From contig NC_073745.1 of the NCBI RefSeq assembly GCF_029784135.1, positions 111,473,216 through 111,537,215 of the forward strand: a stretch of 64,000 bases of DNA, in the 5' to 3' direction. This document shows, piece by piece, positions 22,790 to 34,337 of the stretch. The stretch comes from Toxorhynchites rutilus septentrionalis (taxonomy: Eukaryota; Arthropoda; Insecta; Diptera; Culicidae). The notes below the pieces were generated by a model that searched no databases, had not been told where the DNA came from, and saw nothing but the letters and a program-made list of their open reading frames with translations. The position numbers and the translations under genes were made by a program. The first letter of the stretch is position 1, and every line of letters begins with the position of its first letter.

Positions 22790-23189
22790 GAGGTGTGTGG
22801 GGGTAACCCTTTGCTAGATTAGTTCTCGGGATATACAGAAGTTTGTATTTCATTTGTATGGCAGCCCCGTACCTTTTAGAGTGGGAGGAGTGTTGAATCA
22901 CCGTATAACCATTTCTTGTCCCCTAAAACCTTTACATGCCAAATTTGGTTCCGTTTGCTTGCTTAGTTCTTGAGTTACGCAGAAATTCGTGTTTCATCTG
23001 TATGGCGGCCTCCTCTTACAGAGGGGAGAGGAGTGTCGTGCCACAGTAAACATATTTGTTTGCCTCCTAATACCTCTACATGCCAAATTCCGTTTTCGTT
23101 TCCGCTTTCGTTTCGGTTCCTTTTGCTTGCTTAGTTTTTGAGATTCTACTCTGCCAGAAATTTGTGATTCTTTTGTATGGCAGAGTAGT
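22790..23189 (+). repeat. Three tandem modules of a ~150-bp dispersed repeat
   Basis: The word pair TTAGTTCTYGRG...CAGAAATTYGTGTTTC followed by TGTATGGC recurs near 22822, 22967 and 23137. CCTAAAACCTTTACATGCC-type words lie between. A single related module is at 37760-37930. It is non-coding. Such modules are common around insect Helitron-like repeats, but no Helitron end is visible here. Confidence 0.65.
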
Positions 23190-23440
<251 letters not shown>

Positions 23441-23443
23441 GTG

Positions 23444-23554
23444 TTTTTTTATCCCATTTATTTATTTAAGGCTCATTAGCAATATAGCTGTAACAGAGCC
23501 GAATTTTAATCGTGTACATGTCACATGGTTATCATATCTATAATTAGCACATTA
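23444..23554 (-). mobile_element. Truncated SINE (same family as 38283), 3' part only
   Basis: Read on the minus strand it is the last ~110 bp of the ~490-bp SINE family: AATTAGAT-type linker, ACATGTACACGATTAAAATT, CGGCTCTGTTACAG, GAGCCTTAAATAAATAAATG and GGATAAAAAAA. It is cut at 23553-23554 (TA) by the left end of the DD37E transposon. In intact copies this position reads through into TGTGTAATGTGC. The 5' half was not found beyond the transposon. Confidence 0.88.
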
Positions 23555-24765
23555 AAGGGTGTGTCACATCAAATTGCATCACAGAAAAAACGCTGTAGAA
23601 ATTCGCCCAGTAGACCGATCCTTTTGAAAATTTTAGACAGTAAAATAAAAACTATTAAACAACTTCTGGCATTTTCTTTTTATTCATACTTCGAGCCCAA
23701 GCCCGTATGCTCGCACCTTCTTCTTTACCCCGTCCATAAGGTTCTGTACAACGTCAGGTTGTAGTTTTTTTTGAACAGAAATCCATTTTCTCTTGAAGTC
23801 CGCCTCCGATTTGACAACTTTTGGGTTCTTCCGGAGGGCCTGCTTCATAATCGCCCAATATTTCTCTATTGGGCGAAGCTCCGGCGCGTTGGGCGGGTTC
23901 ATTTCCTTTGGCACGAAGGTGACCCCGTTGGTTTCGTACCACTCCAATACGTCCTTTGAATAGTGGCACGAAGCGAGATCCGGCCAGAAGATGGTCGGGC
24001 CCTCGTGCTGCTTCAATAGTGGTAGTAAGCGCTCCTGTAGGCACTCCTTAAGGTAAACCTGCCCGTTTACCGTGCCGGTCATCACGAAGGGGGCGCTCCG
24101 CCTTCCGCAAGAGCAGATCGCTTGCCACACCATGTACTTTTTGGCAAACTTGGATAGTTTCTGCTTGCGAATCTCCTCCGGAACGCTGAATTTGTCCTCT
24201 GCGGAGAAGAACAACAGGCCCGGCAGCTGACGAAAGTCCGCTTTGACGTAGGTTTCGTCGTCCATTACCAGGCAATGCGGCTTCATCAGCATTTCGGTGT
24301 ACAGCTTCCAGGCTCGCGTCTTCCCCACCATGTTTTGCCTTTCGTCGCGGTTAGAAGCCTTCTGAACCTTGTATGTACGCAGGCCCTCCCGCTGCTTGGT
24401 CCGCTGGACGAATGAACTTGACAAATTCAGCTTATTGGCGACATCCCGGACCGAACTTCTCGGATCACGTCTAAACTGCTTAACTACGCGCTTGTGATGT
24501 TTTTCACTGACGGAGCATCCATTTTTGCCGTTCTTCACCTTCCGGTCGATGGTTAGGTTCTCGAAGTATCGTTTTAGTACTCTGCTGACCGTGGATTGGA
24601 CGATTCCCAGCATCTTACCGATGTCCCGATGTGACAACTCCGGATTCTCGAAATGAGTGCACAGGATTAATTCACGACGCTCTTTTTCGTTCGACGACAT
24701 TTTTCCAAATTTACGAAAAATTTACAGTGAAGCATGGCCAACGTGATCTATACACTCTTATACTG
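23555..24765 (-). mobile_element. DD37E Tc1/mariner-type transposon, one end visible
   Basis: The left end begins AAGGGTGTGTCACATC after a TA, inside a SINE whose uninterrupted sequence is known from other copies in this window. This fixes the terminus. The transposase gene follows on the minus strand. The opposite end should show the inverse of the left repeat, but from about 24765 the sequence is the arm of another repeat (GAATGTGCATCTTACTACGG), so that terminus has been lost. The catalytic spacing places it with the mosquito ITmD37E group (family knowledge). Confidence 0.85.
23684..24700 (-). CDS. DD37E transposase of the IS630-Tc1-mariner group
   Basis: An uninterrupted 338-residue frame starting at the ATG at 24700, the usual size for this family. 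It cuts and rejoins DNA at TA sites. The N-terminal helix-turn-helix DNA-binding region is at about 8-110 (HRDIGKMLGIVQSTVSRVLK, then RDVANKLNLSSSFVQRT). The catalytic domain has VMDDET (D147/D148), FWPDLASCHY (D241) and ELRPIEKYW (E279). There are 37 residues between D241 and E279, hence DD37E. A YMVWQAICSCG core strand region is also present. The catalytic residues are in place, so the protein could be active, but one terminal repeat of its own element is missing. It could only act on other copies. Expression is unknown. Confidence 0.93.
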   Translation of the reverse strand: MSSNEKERRELILCTHFENPELSHRDIGKMLGIVQSTVSRVLKRYFENLTIDRKVKNGKNGCSVSEKHHKRVVKQFRRDPRSSVRDVANKLNLSSSFVQRTKQREGLRTYKVQKASNRDERQNMVGKTRAWKLYTEMLMKPHCLVMDDETYVKADFRQLPGLLFFSAEDKFSVPEEIRKQKLSKFAKKYMVWQAICSCGRRSAPFVMTGTVNGQVYLKECLQERLLPLLKQHEGPTIFWPDLASCHYSKDVLEWYETNGVTFVPKEMNPPNAPELRPIEKYWAIMKQALRKNPKVVKSEADFKRKWISVQKKLQPDVVQNLMDGVKKKVRAYGLGLEV

Positions 24766-26580
24766 AATGTGCATCTTACTACGGTGTATCAAGAAAAAAT
24801 ATCAAAAAAAAATTCATCAAACATTTTAGTACTAAAAAAAATATAGAAATTTTGAAAAAAATTTTTTTGGGACTTAAAGATTCAGTACTACTTGAATTCA
24901 TATTTAAATGTGTTTCTACGGCTTTTCTACATATGTGTGATTTTTTTCTGATTTTTTTCAGTGTTACGCGGTACCAAAAAATTTTTTTATATATTTCCAA
25001 ATAATTTGGCTATGTAAGGGAGTAAAAAGTCCCCCAAACCAAATCACCAGCTGTATGGAAAATATTGCTCAAACGCATTTACGTATGTGTTGTTTTTTCC
25101 ACATGTAGCGTATTTTTTTCTTGAATTTAAAGAGGGTTGCGCGAAGAAAAAATTGTTTTTTTTTGCATTTTTAATTTATTTTGAATTTGGAGACCCATTA
25201 CTGCTCTAACATTTCTTAAATTTTGTTTTTCATATGTCTAAATTTTGTCGGTATATTTAGAGCATTGCGCTGTACAACTTTTTTTCTCGTATCTTAAAAT
25301 ATATGAGATTATCTTTACATTGGATTTAGAAGGTTTACCAAATTCATCAGTATGATAGAGCTCCGTGAGAAAAAAATAAAGTCCTTGTGGATAGATCATT
25401 CGGATTAATGAGAAGAACACTTAAAAATCCGATTTGCTTTTTTTTTAATATTTTAATCTTACAATTGAAAACACGAATACAATAAAATAATCGATTTCAA
25501 AAAAAATAAAAAAAATGCAGACGACGAAGAAAATTATTTTTGTGCGCCGCAATGCTATTAATTCAGGAAAAATTACGCCACATGTAGAAAAAAGACACGT
25601 ACGAACGCATTTAAATAAAAATTTGAGCAGAGTCTCAAAGTGATTTTTTTTTTCAAAATTTCGAAATGCCACAAAATGTATAACATTTTTTTGTACTGTG
25701 TATTTATTTTTTTTATTATTAGATGAAAGAATAGTTTGAAGATATTTATCAATCTAGAAAAGCCGTAGGAGCACATTTAAATATGAATTAGAGTAGTATT
25801 GAATCTCAAAATCTCAAATTTTATTTTCAAAACTTCAATATTTTTTTAGTACTAGAATTTTTGATGAATTTTTTTTTTGTATTTTTTCTTGATACACCGT
25901 AGTAAGAAGCACATTCAGTATTTTTTTCAAATTTTTATCTCGGATCTGTTGAGGATGGCGTGAAATAAACGAAAAAGAACGTTTTTCACTATAGATCCTA
26001 TGTTAAACCACATAGGGGTTCAAATAAACCTCCAAAATTTCTTATTTAATATCCTGTACAATATTTGCCATACAGCTGGTGATTTGGTTTGGGGGACTTT
26101 TTACTCCCTTACCTAGCCAGACTCTTTGGAAATATAAAAAAAATATTTTTTTGTACCGCGCAACACTGAAAAAATCTGAAAAAAATCACACATATTTAGA
26201 AAAGCCGTAGAAACACATTTAAATATGAATTAGAGTAGTGCTGAATCTCTAAATCCCAAAAAAAAAATTTTCAAAATTTCAATATTTTTTTTAGTACTAA
26301 AATTTTTGATGAAATTTTTTTTTTTTATATTTTCTTGATACACCGTAGTAAGATGCACATTTAGTTTTTTTTTTCAAATTTTTATCTCGGATCTTTTGAG
26401 GATGGCGTGAAATAAACGAAAAAGTACGTTTTTCACTATAGATCCTACGTCAAACCACATAGGGGTTCAAATAAACCGCCAAAATTTTTTATTTAATATT
26501 CTTTACAATATTTGCCATACAGCTAGTGATTTGGTTTGGGGGCACTTTTTACTCCCTTACCCAGCCAGGCTCTTTAACAA
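24765..26580. repeat. Composite of direct and inverted ~310-450 bp repeats
   Basis: A left arm at about 24765-25080 is found inverted at about 26055-26365. Both arms share the end word CTTACTACGGTGTATCAAGA, AAAGCCGTAGAAACACATTT (or close), GGGAGTAAAAAGTCCCCCAA and ACCAAATCACCAGCTGTATG. Within the right part the same sequence occurs twice in direct order, about 25740-26140 and 26180-26580, roughly 440 bp apart. It also includes GAGGATGGCGTGAAATAAAC and AAACCACATAGGGGTTCAAA. It is non-coding, and the whole could fold into a long hairpin. The transposon class is unknown. Confidence 0.8.
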
Positions 26581-26689
26581 GTTTTAAGTCTTCGTTCAAT
26601 ATTCCTATGTGACTTGACTAAGCCTATGCGACTATAATCCAATCCCACAGGTGTGATATTTTTTCAAATAAGGTTAGCTAATTGGCTTC

Positions 26690-27230
26690 AATTTAATATG
26701 TCGATCATCTAACTCGGTGCAGTGGTTCAAATATTACAATGTTGGCCAAAAGTAATTTTTGGATAAAGGTATAAAAATCATTTTTCGAATCAGCGGTAAC
26801 CTTTGAAAAATCATATGTAAAAAACAAAACAAAAATAGCATCTCTGATATCGAGATATGTTTTGTAAAAATTCTCAGATTTCAAGAAAAAAATATTTAAA
26901 AAAATAGCGCCCTATTTTTTCAATAAAAGATCAGCCTAGCCTTTTATTGAAAAAATATGGCTTTGGACTAGAGGGCGCTAACTTTTTTAATATTTCGATG
27001 TCGATCATCTAAATCGGTTCAGTGGTTATGAATTAAAAAAAAATCATTTTTGGGAAAAAGTGGAAATAATTGATTTTTCGAACCACCCTAAAATGGAAAT
27101 GGTGACACTAACGGAGAAAAAAATCGGGTCTTTTGTTTTGTGATAAAGAACAAAAATACCACTTTTCACGAAAATCTGGGAACCACTATATCGGTTTGGC
27201 ATGGAATGGATGTATGTATATACAAACAGC
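26690..27230 (-). repeat. Solo arm of the 45-48 kb inverted-repeat family
   Basis: In the orientation of the right arm at 47345-47810. Shared words are GTCGATCATCTAAATCGGTT, AAATGGAAATGGTGACAC-like, TTGTTTTGTGATAAAGAAC, AACCACTATATCGGTTTG and ACATGGAATGG-like. The GTCGATCATCTAA module occurs twice here (about 26700 and 27000). A short perfect inverted pair, AATAAAAGATCAGCC... / ...GGCTAG...TTTTATTG, sits at about 26919-26955. It is non-coding. Confidence 0.75.
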
Positions 27231-27543
27231 GATTCCAAAACAAAAATAAGTTTTTTTAAGTGCTTCCATTTTGCTCAAAATTGGAGTGAGTCAAAAAAAA
27301 AATTATAGGTATCTGATAGGGTGCCCAGTCTTAAAACAGAGGGAAAAGAAAAGAGCGACATTTGACATTTTTTTGATTTTCGAACGTTTTTAGCAGCAAT
27401 TAAACATTTGAAGGTTCTCCACTATGTTCTACGACTATGTCATTAGAGTATTGGGAAAGGGGAGGAGGTGCAGTCCATGAAGGAAGGGGGACTTGATTCT
27501 CAATCAAAGCCTGACAGATTCAGCTTGTATATTTATAAAATTA
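27231..27543. other. Unassigned DNA
   Basis: No gene or recognised repeat was found between the repeat arm and the Helitron 5' end. Confidence 0.4.
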
Positions 27544-29435
27544 TCTTATATATAAAATTCTCGTGTCACGATGTTCGTGGTCAAACTCTTCCGAAACGGC
27601 TCGACCGATTTTAATGATATACTCAAAAAACTTGGTAGGCATGAGAATAGGTCGTAAACTATATATGATGCCGCTAGGATACCTATTACTTTATATTTGA
27701 TACCGAAAAATACGAATACAAAGTTATTCAGATTTCAGATGGGCCCACCCTCTGCAAATAAATTCTGAATAACTTTGTATTCGTATTTTTTGCATAAATT
27801 TGGCTTGAAAAAAAAACATATAACCATATATAACCAATTTTCATCCTCATCTCCTTTTTTTATCTCGATATATGTATTTTTATATGAACGATACCAAATA
27901 ATTGATTCGTCGTTCGTTTTTTAAACAGGACGAATTTATTTACGTCGTTAAATGCCAGATGGCACTTCGTCCTCTTCATCGAATTTCACCCTACACATAC
28001 GCAAGTATCCTCAATTATACTAAAACTAGGAATATTGCCGACGAGCTGGAAGCCTTTTTGGATGAACACAATGAATTATTGAAATTATTCTAATCACACC
28101 CATGCTCGGGATGCAAAATAACAGTCACGCTATTGTCGTTAATACTGATTAAAAACCGATTGAAGAGCACGTGTGTAGATCCAATGCGCCACAGTTACTT
28201 TAATTATTAGGAACATCATTACTCATTTTGAATTAATATTTTAATATTATGTGATTGGAGTAGACGAATCAAAAAAATAGAGTGCCCTCGATGGATTCTT
28301 ATGTGTGTTGTTTGATGAATTGTCGCAGTCAGGACAACGTCATTCAAGGATGTCTTGACCTGTGTCAATAACCCATGGTCAACATATTCGCAAAGGTAGA
28401 GAGCGAACGATTGCGATTCCTATGAGACAATCAACAGAAGCGGTTCGAGGAATGATAGCGAGACGCTATCATGAGTAACACCTACACAGCCTTTGTTCAA
28501 ACGACAGCACGTGTGTTCAAACAAAAGAAAAGCAGTCTTTAATGGGCTCTATTACAAAATTACACGTATTTCGTCCAACATGTTGCTGGATGTATACAAG
28601 TTCGTTAACGTTCACGTGCTTTGGTGCTCCCTTGGCCGAGTGGTTAGCGTCACAACTAACATGCCGGGTGTTCGGGTTCGATTCCCGTTCTGGTCGGGGG
28701 AATTTTTCGTCAAAGAAATTTCCTCCGACTTGCACTGTGATCACGCGTATTCTAGAGCTTGCCACTCAGAATGCATTCAAGGCGTGTTATTTGGCATAGA
28801 AATCTCAACTAAGTACTAATAAAAATAACGCAAGTAAATACTACGTTGAGACGGCGAAGTTCCTCTAGGAACGTTAGTGCCATTGAAGAAGAAGAAGAAG
28901 AAGAACGTTCACGTTAAGTTCGGACTGTTTTCTAAGTATTTAAACAACATCGAGTAATGATTTTCATCCAAATTTAAGCAATTTAAAATTATTTTCGTGT
29001 CTGCTAATCTGATACAGATTAAATTGCTCCACGAATACGGATTACTAATTTTGAAGTTTATTTTGCGCCGAGGCAAGGTTGCTACATTTCATAGCACGAA
29101 TGATAAGATTTCTGAATGCAAAAGACGAATCCTGAGATCCGATCGATCCGGTGCATTTCTCTGTACATCATAGATCTCATCTCCATCTCCACATCACACT
29201 CAGGTTCGGGAAGTTCCAACGGTCCAATGCAATACACGGTCAAATCTTCACGTATCTGCTCAATATCCACGTGAAATCGATGAATCCGTCATCGATCATA
29301 ATCAATTAATTTTATAGATCGTTGAAACATTTGAACACACATGTATTGCAATACATTAGTTATTTTTTATTCAACAATCAAAATATTCACTAGAAGTAAT
29401 TTATATGGCAGAACAACGTTTGCCGGGTCAGCCAG
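27544..29435 (+). mobile_element. Non-autonomous Helitron-like element
   Basis: It begins TCTTATATATAAAATTCTCG after an A. TCGTGTCACGATGTTCGTGG and CGAAACGGCTCGACCGATTT follow, the conserved 5' block of many arthropod Helitrons. The 3' end is ACAACGTTTGCCGGGTCAGC then CAG, followed by T. The canonical CTAG is altered to CCAG. Helitrons insert between A and T without duplication, which fits. The interior (1.9 kb) has no Rep/helicase coding sequence. A 63-residue frame at 27902-28093 (MIRRSFFKQDEF...) is unrecognised. A SINE is nested at 28618-28903. Assignment rests on the two ends only. Confidence 0.7.
28618..28903 (+). mobile_element. tRNA-derived SINE, Feilai-like, with GAA tail
   Basis: It is flanked by a perfect 11-bp TSD, AACGTTCACGT at 28607-28617 and 28904-28914. 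The tRNA-like head has box A (TGGCCGAGTGGTTAGCGTC) and box B (GGGTTCGATTCC), the RNA polymerase III promoter. A body with TCACGCGTATTCTAGAGC, CAAGGCGTG and AATCTCAACTAAGTACTAAT follows, and the element ends in a (GAA)n tail. A degenerate relative is at 49412. The Feilai name, from the Aedes SINE, is by recollection of structure and not by alignment. Confidence 0.88.
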
Positions 29436-29436
29436 T

Positions 29437-32400
29437 AGTTTTATATTTACATAAATATACAGAAATTGTCATGGATGACAAGTTTCAACCATATCACAAA
29501 GCGTTACGATTGTCCTCAGCGGGTGCTTCAAATAGATTTTATTTTTTCATTGAAACTTGTTTAAATTTCATGTTTCCGGCAATCCGACAAAAGATAGAAA
29601 ATACTTGAACGAGTTGATAGTGGAAAATCGTGATTTTTTTATCACTCTCCCCGAAATGATCTACAAATCCTTTCTCTAAAGACCACGTAATATTAAAACC
29701 AATACATTTCATTACAATTAATAATTACAACACACCGTCCACTTCTTGTCGATTCAAAATTGTAATTTCATACACAGCTTACTGATCCCTATGAATGGGC
29801 TCTGATTCCGTGCAGCCATTTCCTTTGCCAGTAAAATTCTCTAATCATACACATAATATGGCATTCCAACGACGCATGAATTAACCAGTTTATGATTCAG
29901 GTTTATTGAACAATAGCAATAAAACTTGTCGGATTCTTTCATTAACTGAACACACAACCACTCTCCCTCCGCTTACCAAAGCTTACCAAAATCCAGAGGA
30001 ATAACTCGGTGGTCATCAGTCCAATGCCACCAATGCCACCAATGAGTTGAAGAGGTGAAAGCAATAAAATGCAACTATTCACATCCCCTCTCCCCCAACC
30101 CATCTGGCGATAAACATAGTCAGGGGGGTAACGCGCGCACCGAGTGGTATCTAGTAGCAATTGTGTGTTTTATGTTTCCCTTTTTTTTTGCTGAATAATT
30201 TTACGTGTCCATGGGGCAAGCAGAATCAAGTCGGACTGTTCGTGTCCTATTAATAATATCAGTAACAAGCGTGCGATCCGAGTTTTGAATAGATTGTCCC
30301 ATGCAAATGTGAAAAGCGCGACGAGATAATGTCAACATGAGCTGTGGCTTGCATCCATAGGTATATTGCAAAATGTTGGAAAAGGAAAGCAGTAAAATAA
30401 AACGTAATGTCCCGCGCCGAACGAACGAAGGTTCTCGGAAAAGAGGAAGCGCCATCGTGAGTGCGTTTTATGAAAATAAGTACCACAAATCGACGCGACA
30501 ATCCGGTGCCGCTGGATGGTGGTAGGTACTCCTCTCCGGCTTCCGATTGGCATGCCCAGAAGACGGTTCGACCGGGTTGGCCATTCGAATCGATGGGAAA
30601 ACATAGGAAAATATTGACCTCATTGAGTCGCAGCGAAACACTGCCGAACCATGTCGTGGACATCATGAATGAGTCGTATATTTGCGAAACAATCGACAGC
30701 CGAGGGTTTTGGGCTGGTAGCGGGGGAACACTGAAAACGGGGGCTACTGATTAGAAAATGAGACTGTTGTAGACAAAAAAAACATACGATGATGGGAATT
30801 AAGATTGTAATCAAAATTGATTAAGATGTCGCCTGGAAGCAAGCGCCGATTGGTCGATCCAAATACGGCCGGCCGCGCGCTACTGTCGAGCAGGCTAATT
30901 GTGGTTGACCGGATCAGATTGATGAGTTCGAATGACTTCATTAATCAAAAAACACTAATTCGGAGTAAGTGTCTCGCTGCAAATGGGCCGGCCCACCAAT
31001 CTTGAGGTCGTCAATACTTGCTGACAGCGAAAGGTTTGAGAAATGCTTATAAGGTAAATCACAGATAAACAGATGCGATCAAAGAGAGTGATTCAGTTGT
31101 GTTGATTAACTGGCTATTACTTTTCGCTGATTTTTTTTGTATTACAACAACGACGAACCCAAATATTAGGTCAGGCAAGAGTGACGTCCTATTTTCAACT
31201 TTTAAAATTGCATAAGTTTCTTCAAGTAGCGACTATCACTTCATTGTGAGATATTCATTCTTGCTGCAATACTTCTTAATGATTGACCATGATTCCGCTC
31301 TTCTTGGAGCTGAAATCAACTCCAAAATATTCGATTCCAGTTCTTCATCTCATATAATCTAGTTTTTTTCCGCTATCATTGCATCACAAAGATTCACTGA
31401 AAAATAATTAAATTGAAACAAAAAATTCAAGTTAACGAATAGAATTTATAATTTAAATATATCTGCATATTTTTCATATAACGTTGATAACACATCTAGT
31501 TTTATCATACCAAGTATCAGCTTAACCACTGCTCGTTAGTCTTTCCTTAGTCTTGTAAGATAATGGCTTTAGGAGAAAAAATATTAAATTATTTAGTCGC
31601 CTTCAAAATATTAGATACTATGCACTTGTGCTAGTATTTCTTCCAATTCTCGAACTTTTGAAACTCAATTAATGAGTTAGGAAAAAGTTAATTATTGGCA
31701 TAGGAAAAAGTCACGCTAAGCAATGTCTGTTATAAAACGGTCCAAGTCCAAATTCGGTCCAAAAAATTATTCCAAATCAACTAATTATGACAAGAAACTC
31801 TCAACTTATAATATCTTACCTTTCCTTTGCTTCGCCTAATCTAGCTTCCTGGGATTTTCTTTATTTCCCAAAACTTCATGAACAAAACCATTTGAGGTCT
31901 ATTGACATTCAACAGACCGTAACGGAAAAAAGCACAAAGAAAATGAGTTCGTACGGAAATAATCAGAGAAAAAGCATAATGGGTATAAATGCCACACAGA
32001 AAAATCGCAATTTTATTCTTATTTTTGTTCATTTTTTCGTCATGGAATTTATTCTGCGGGAGCGAAGTCCAAGCCGCGATCCAAATCGGCCGCCGACCCG
32101 CCATCGGAAGCGGCGGTTAATCGCAAACATACCTGTGTTCCACTGATTGTTACTGATTGATACGTTTGTCCGGTTGCAATTCAATACTATTGTACCATGA
32201 TCTGAAGAATTTTTCACACCTATTGGTATTTTGGTTTGGACTTTTAGCTATTTTTGAAATGTGGTATTGATAAAAAAAAAGTTTTTTCCGTGTGTCATTT
32301 ATACCCATGAGGTGTTTGCAGCTGTGTTACATCGTGCTTTTTCCTCTGGGGTTATTTTCGTTGGGCTTATTTTCTTTGTAATTTTTTTCCGGGAATTTGG

Positions 32401-32475
32401 ACTATTTTCACCCTCCTGTACTCGCGTGCAAAATCATAACTCGTGAACTCGCTCACGGAGTTACAGACCGAAAGA
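29437..32475. other. Unassigned DNA
   Basis: No gene was recognised. The part at 30200-31010 is less AT-rich and has overlapping short frames on both strands (for example 30461-30754 plus), none with a recognisable domain. Near 32070-32110 there is a short GC-rich patch (CCGCGATCCAAATCGG). No transposon ends were seen. Confidence 0.35.
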
Positions 32476-32478
32476 TGA

Positions 32479-32510
32479 ATATATATATATATATATATAT
32501 ATAACGCACT

Positions 32511-32603
<93 letters not shown>

Positions 32604-32604
32604 G
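32479..32604. repeat. Interrupted (TA)n microsatellite
   Basis: TA runs at 32479-32502 and 32512-32604, separated by AACGCACTCC. The AACGCACTCCTATAT word recurs at 33641, so the microsatellite grew within, or next to, a dispersed repeat. Confidence 0.95.
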
Positions 32605-32711
32605 TTTTCTTCGTCTTCATTCAGTTTTAATAGTCATCTAATTCAGCCTCTTCAAAACAGAGTCATCTTTGATACTCCAACAACGAAATTCGACTTTTTT
32701 CTCGTTATTAA

Positions 32712-32931
32712 CACGTTAAGCCCCGACCGAAATAGGGGACCGACAATGAACTTTTCGTAAGGCTCGAATCGATGGGGGACTTTTCTAAACATCATTTTGT
32801 AACTTTGTTGTTGCCGTTCGCAATGCCGATACTCTCTGGAAGAAAAGTCTACTGTTGGTCCGGTGAGATCGGCGCGAAAAAGATGAAAAATTCAGTGTCA
32901 GTCCCTAGGTACCGACGCGGGGCTCAACGCG
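32712..32931. mobile_element. TTAA-target MITE (piggyBac-like)
   Basis: A 220-bp non-coding element between two TTAA tetranucleotides (32708-32711 and 32932-32935). The inverted ends are CACGTTAAGCCCCG and, on the other strand, CGCGTTGAGCCCCG. TTAA duplication is characteristic of piggyBac-type elements. A one-ended relative, with CGGGGCTTATCGTGTTAAAG, is at 42180-42224. Confidence 0.8.
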
Positions 32932-32935
32932 TTAA

Positions 32936-33350
32936 ATGAGAGTAAGCAACTGAATATAATTCAAGAAGGTATATAGAGCTATAAAATAACATAAAATGTA
33001 CGAATCAGGACATACCATAACTGCATGCTCGAAACAAACATATTTTATTACATTTCATGCAGTTGTAGAGTGTTTTTCAAGACTTTTTTCGAAGAGAAGA
33101 ATGTAAAACAAACTTCTAGATAGTTATCAGATGATGAAGGATCTGGTATATAAAGTTTGCATATTTCTAATATTCTTTGTCTTTGAGTTCTTGGTAAACC
33201 AAAAATTAATGCCTTTTTCATTCTTCCACAAGTGCAATTGTTTCACAAGTGTGTATATTTGCGACCTTTGTATTTAGCGAATAACTATACGAAAGTAAAA
33301 CATTTGTATTATGCTTTTGCACGTATGAATATAATTATGGATATATCGAC
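32936..33350. other. Unassigned AT-rich DNA
   Basis: No gene, repeat or transposon end was recognised. Confidence 0.35.
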
Positions 33351-33790
33351 GAATCTATATAAATGTAAATGGAAGACCAAATGTGTTGCTAAGCGCAAAA
33401 CCCGAAAAAGGAACGATAGGATTTGAACCGTCCTTATTTTGTTGTATTTGTCTCTACCCTCAGATCAACATAGTGGAAAGGAAAAACTCTGAAGGAAGGT
33501 CGGAAAATTCGGAACATTGATTTCCCATATGTTCCAAAATTACATCATGATAAATCGTGATGCTTTGTGAGTCCATTCCATATTTTGCGCAAACGAAATT
33601 GATCTTTGTTCAAAGGTGGAATACTATTTTCAGGCGAAATAACGCACTCCTATATCTTCTATCTATATAAATGAAAATGGAAGGCCAAATATGTTGCTGA
33701 GCGCAAACCCCGAAGAAGGAATGGAACCGTCTTTATTTTGTTGTACTCGTCTCTGCCCATAGGTTAATGTCATGGTGAGAGAATTATTTT
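33351..33790 (+). repeat. Two direct copies of a Helitron-5'-like repeat
   Basis: Copies start at about 33351 (CGAATCTATATAAATGTAAA) and 33656 (TCTATCTATATAAATGAAAA). Both continue with TGGAAG-CCAAAT-TGTTGC and GAGCGCAAA or AAGCGCAAA, then ACCGTC and TTATTTTGTTGTA. The TCTATCTATATAAATG start resembles Helitron 5' ends, but no matching 3' end on the same strand follows. Class is tentative. Confidence 0.6.
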
Positions 33791-34337
33791 TTTTTGTTTT
33801 TTTTTTGGTTTGGTTTTGAAATTTTTGATAAGTTTTGAGAGTAAGTTTGAAAAAAAATAATTCCCATATGTTCCACAATTACATTGTTGTTAGTCCAATG
33901 CACTTGATGCACTCAATTGGTATTGCTAACCATATTTTTCTAGACATACATACACTACGACCACAGACGATAGCACAGATTACAAGTCAACAATACATCC
34001 GAGTGATTCTGTCATGCACAAACACTTTCCACCTGATGGCACAAAAGCTGACGCGAAGCATCTTTTCACCACGGATTTGAAAACAAAATTTTTAAAAAAT
34101 ATCTAAATTGCGCTATCATTTTACACTTGGGAAATACTAGGTAGGCTACGCGACAATTAAAGATTTTGTTTTTGCTGAAAATATTCATTCAAACTTTTTT
34201 ACGTCCCAATGTTCACTTTTAGTCGAAAATATATCTTTGCTATGTTTAATTTGGAAAGATGGAATTTTTTTACAAGAAGGGTAAAGTCGAGAAAGAGGCA
34301 CATATGTATGATTGATAAATTACATTTTTATTTTAAA
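33791..34337. other. Unassigned DNA
   Basis: No gene, repeat or transposon end was recognised between the Helitron-5'-like repeat and the Helitron 3' scrap. Confidence 0.35.

Noticed and set aside
28618..28700. Functional tRNA gene
   Set aside because: Box A and box B are present, but the sequence continues into a SINE body with a TSD and a GAA tail. The same holds for 38535 and 38283.
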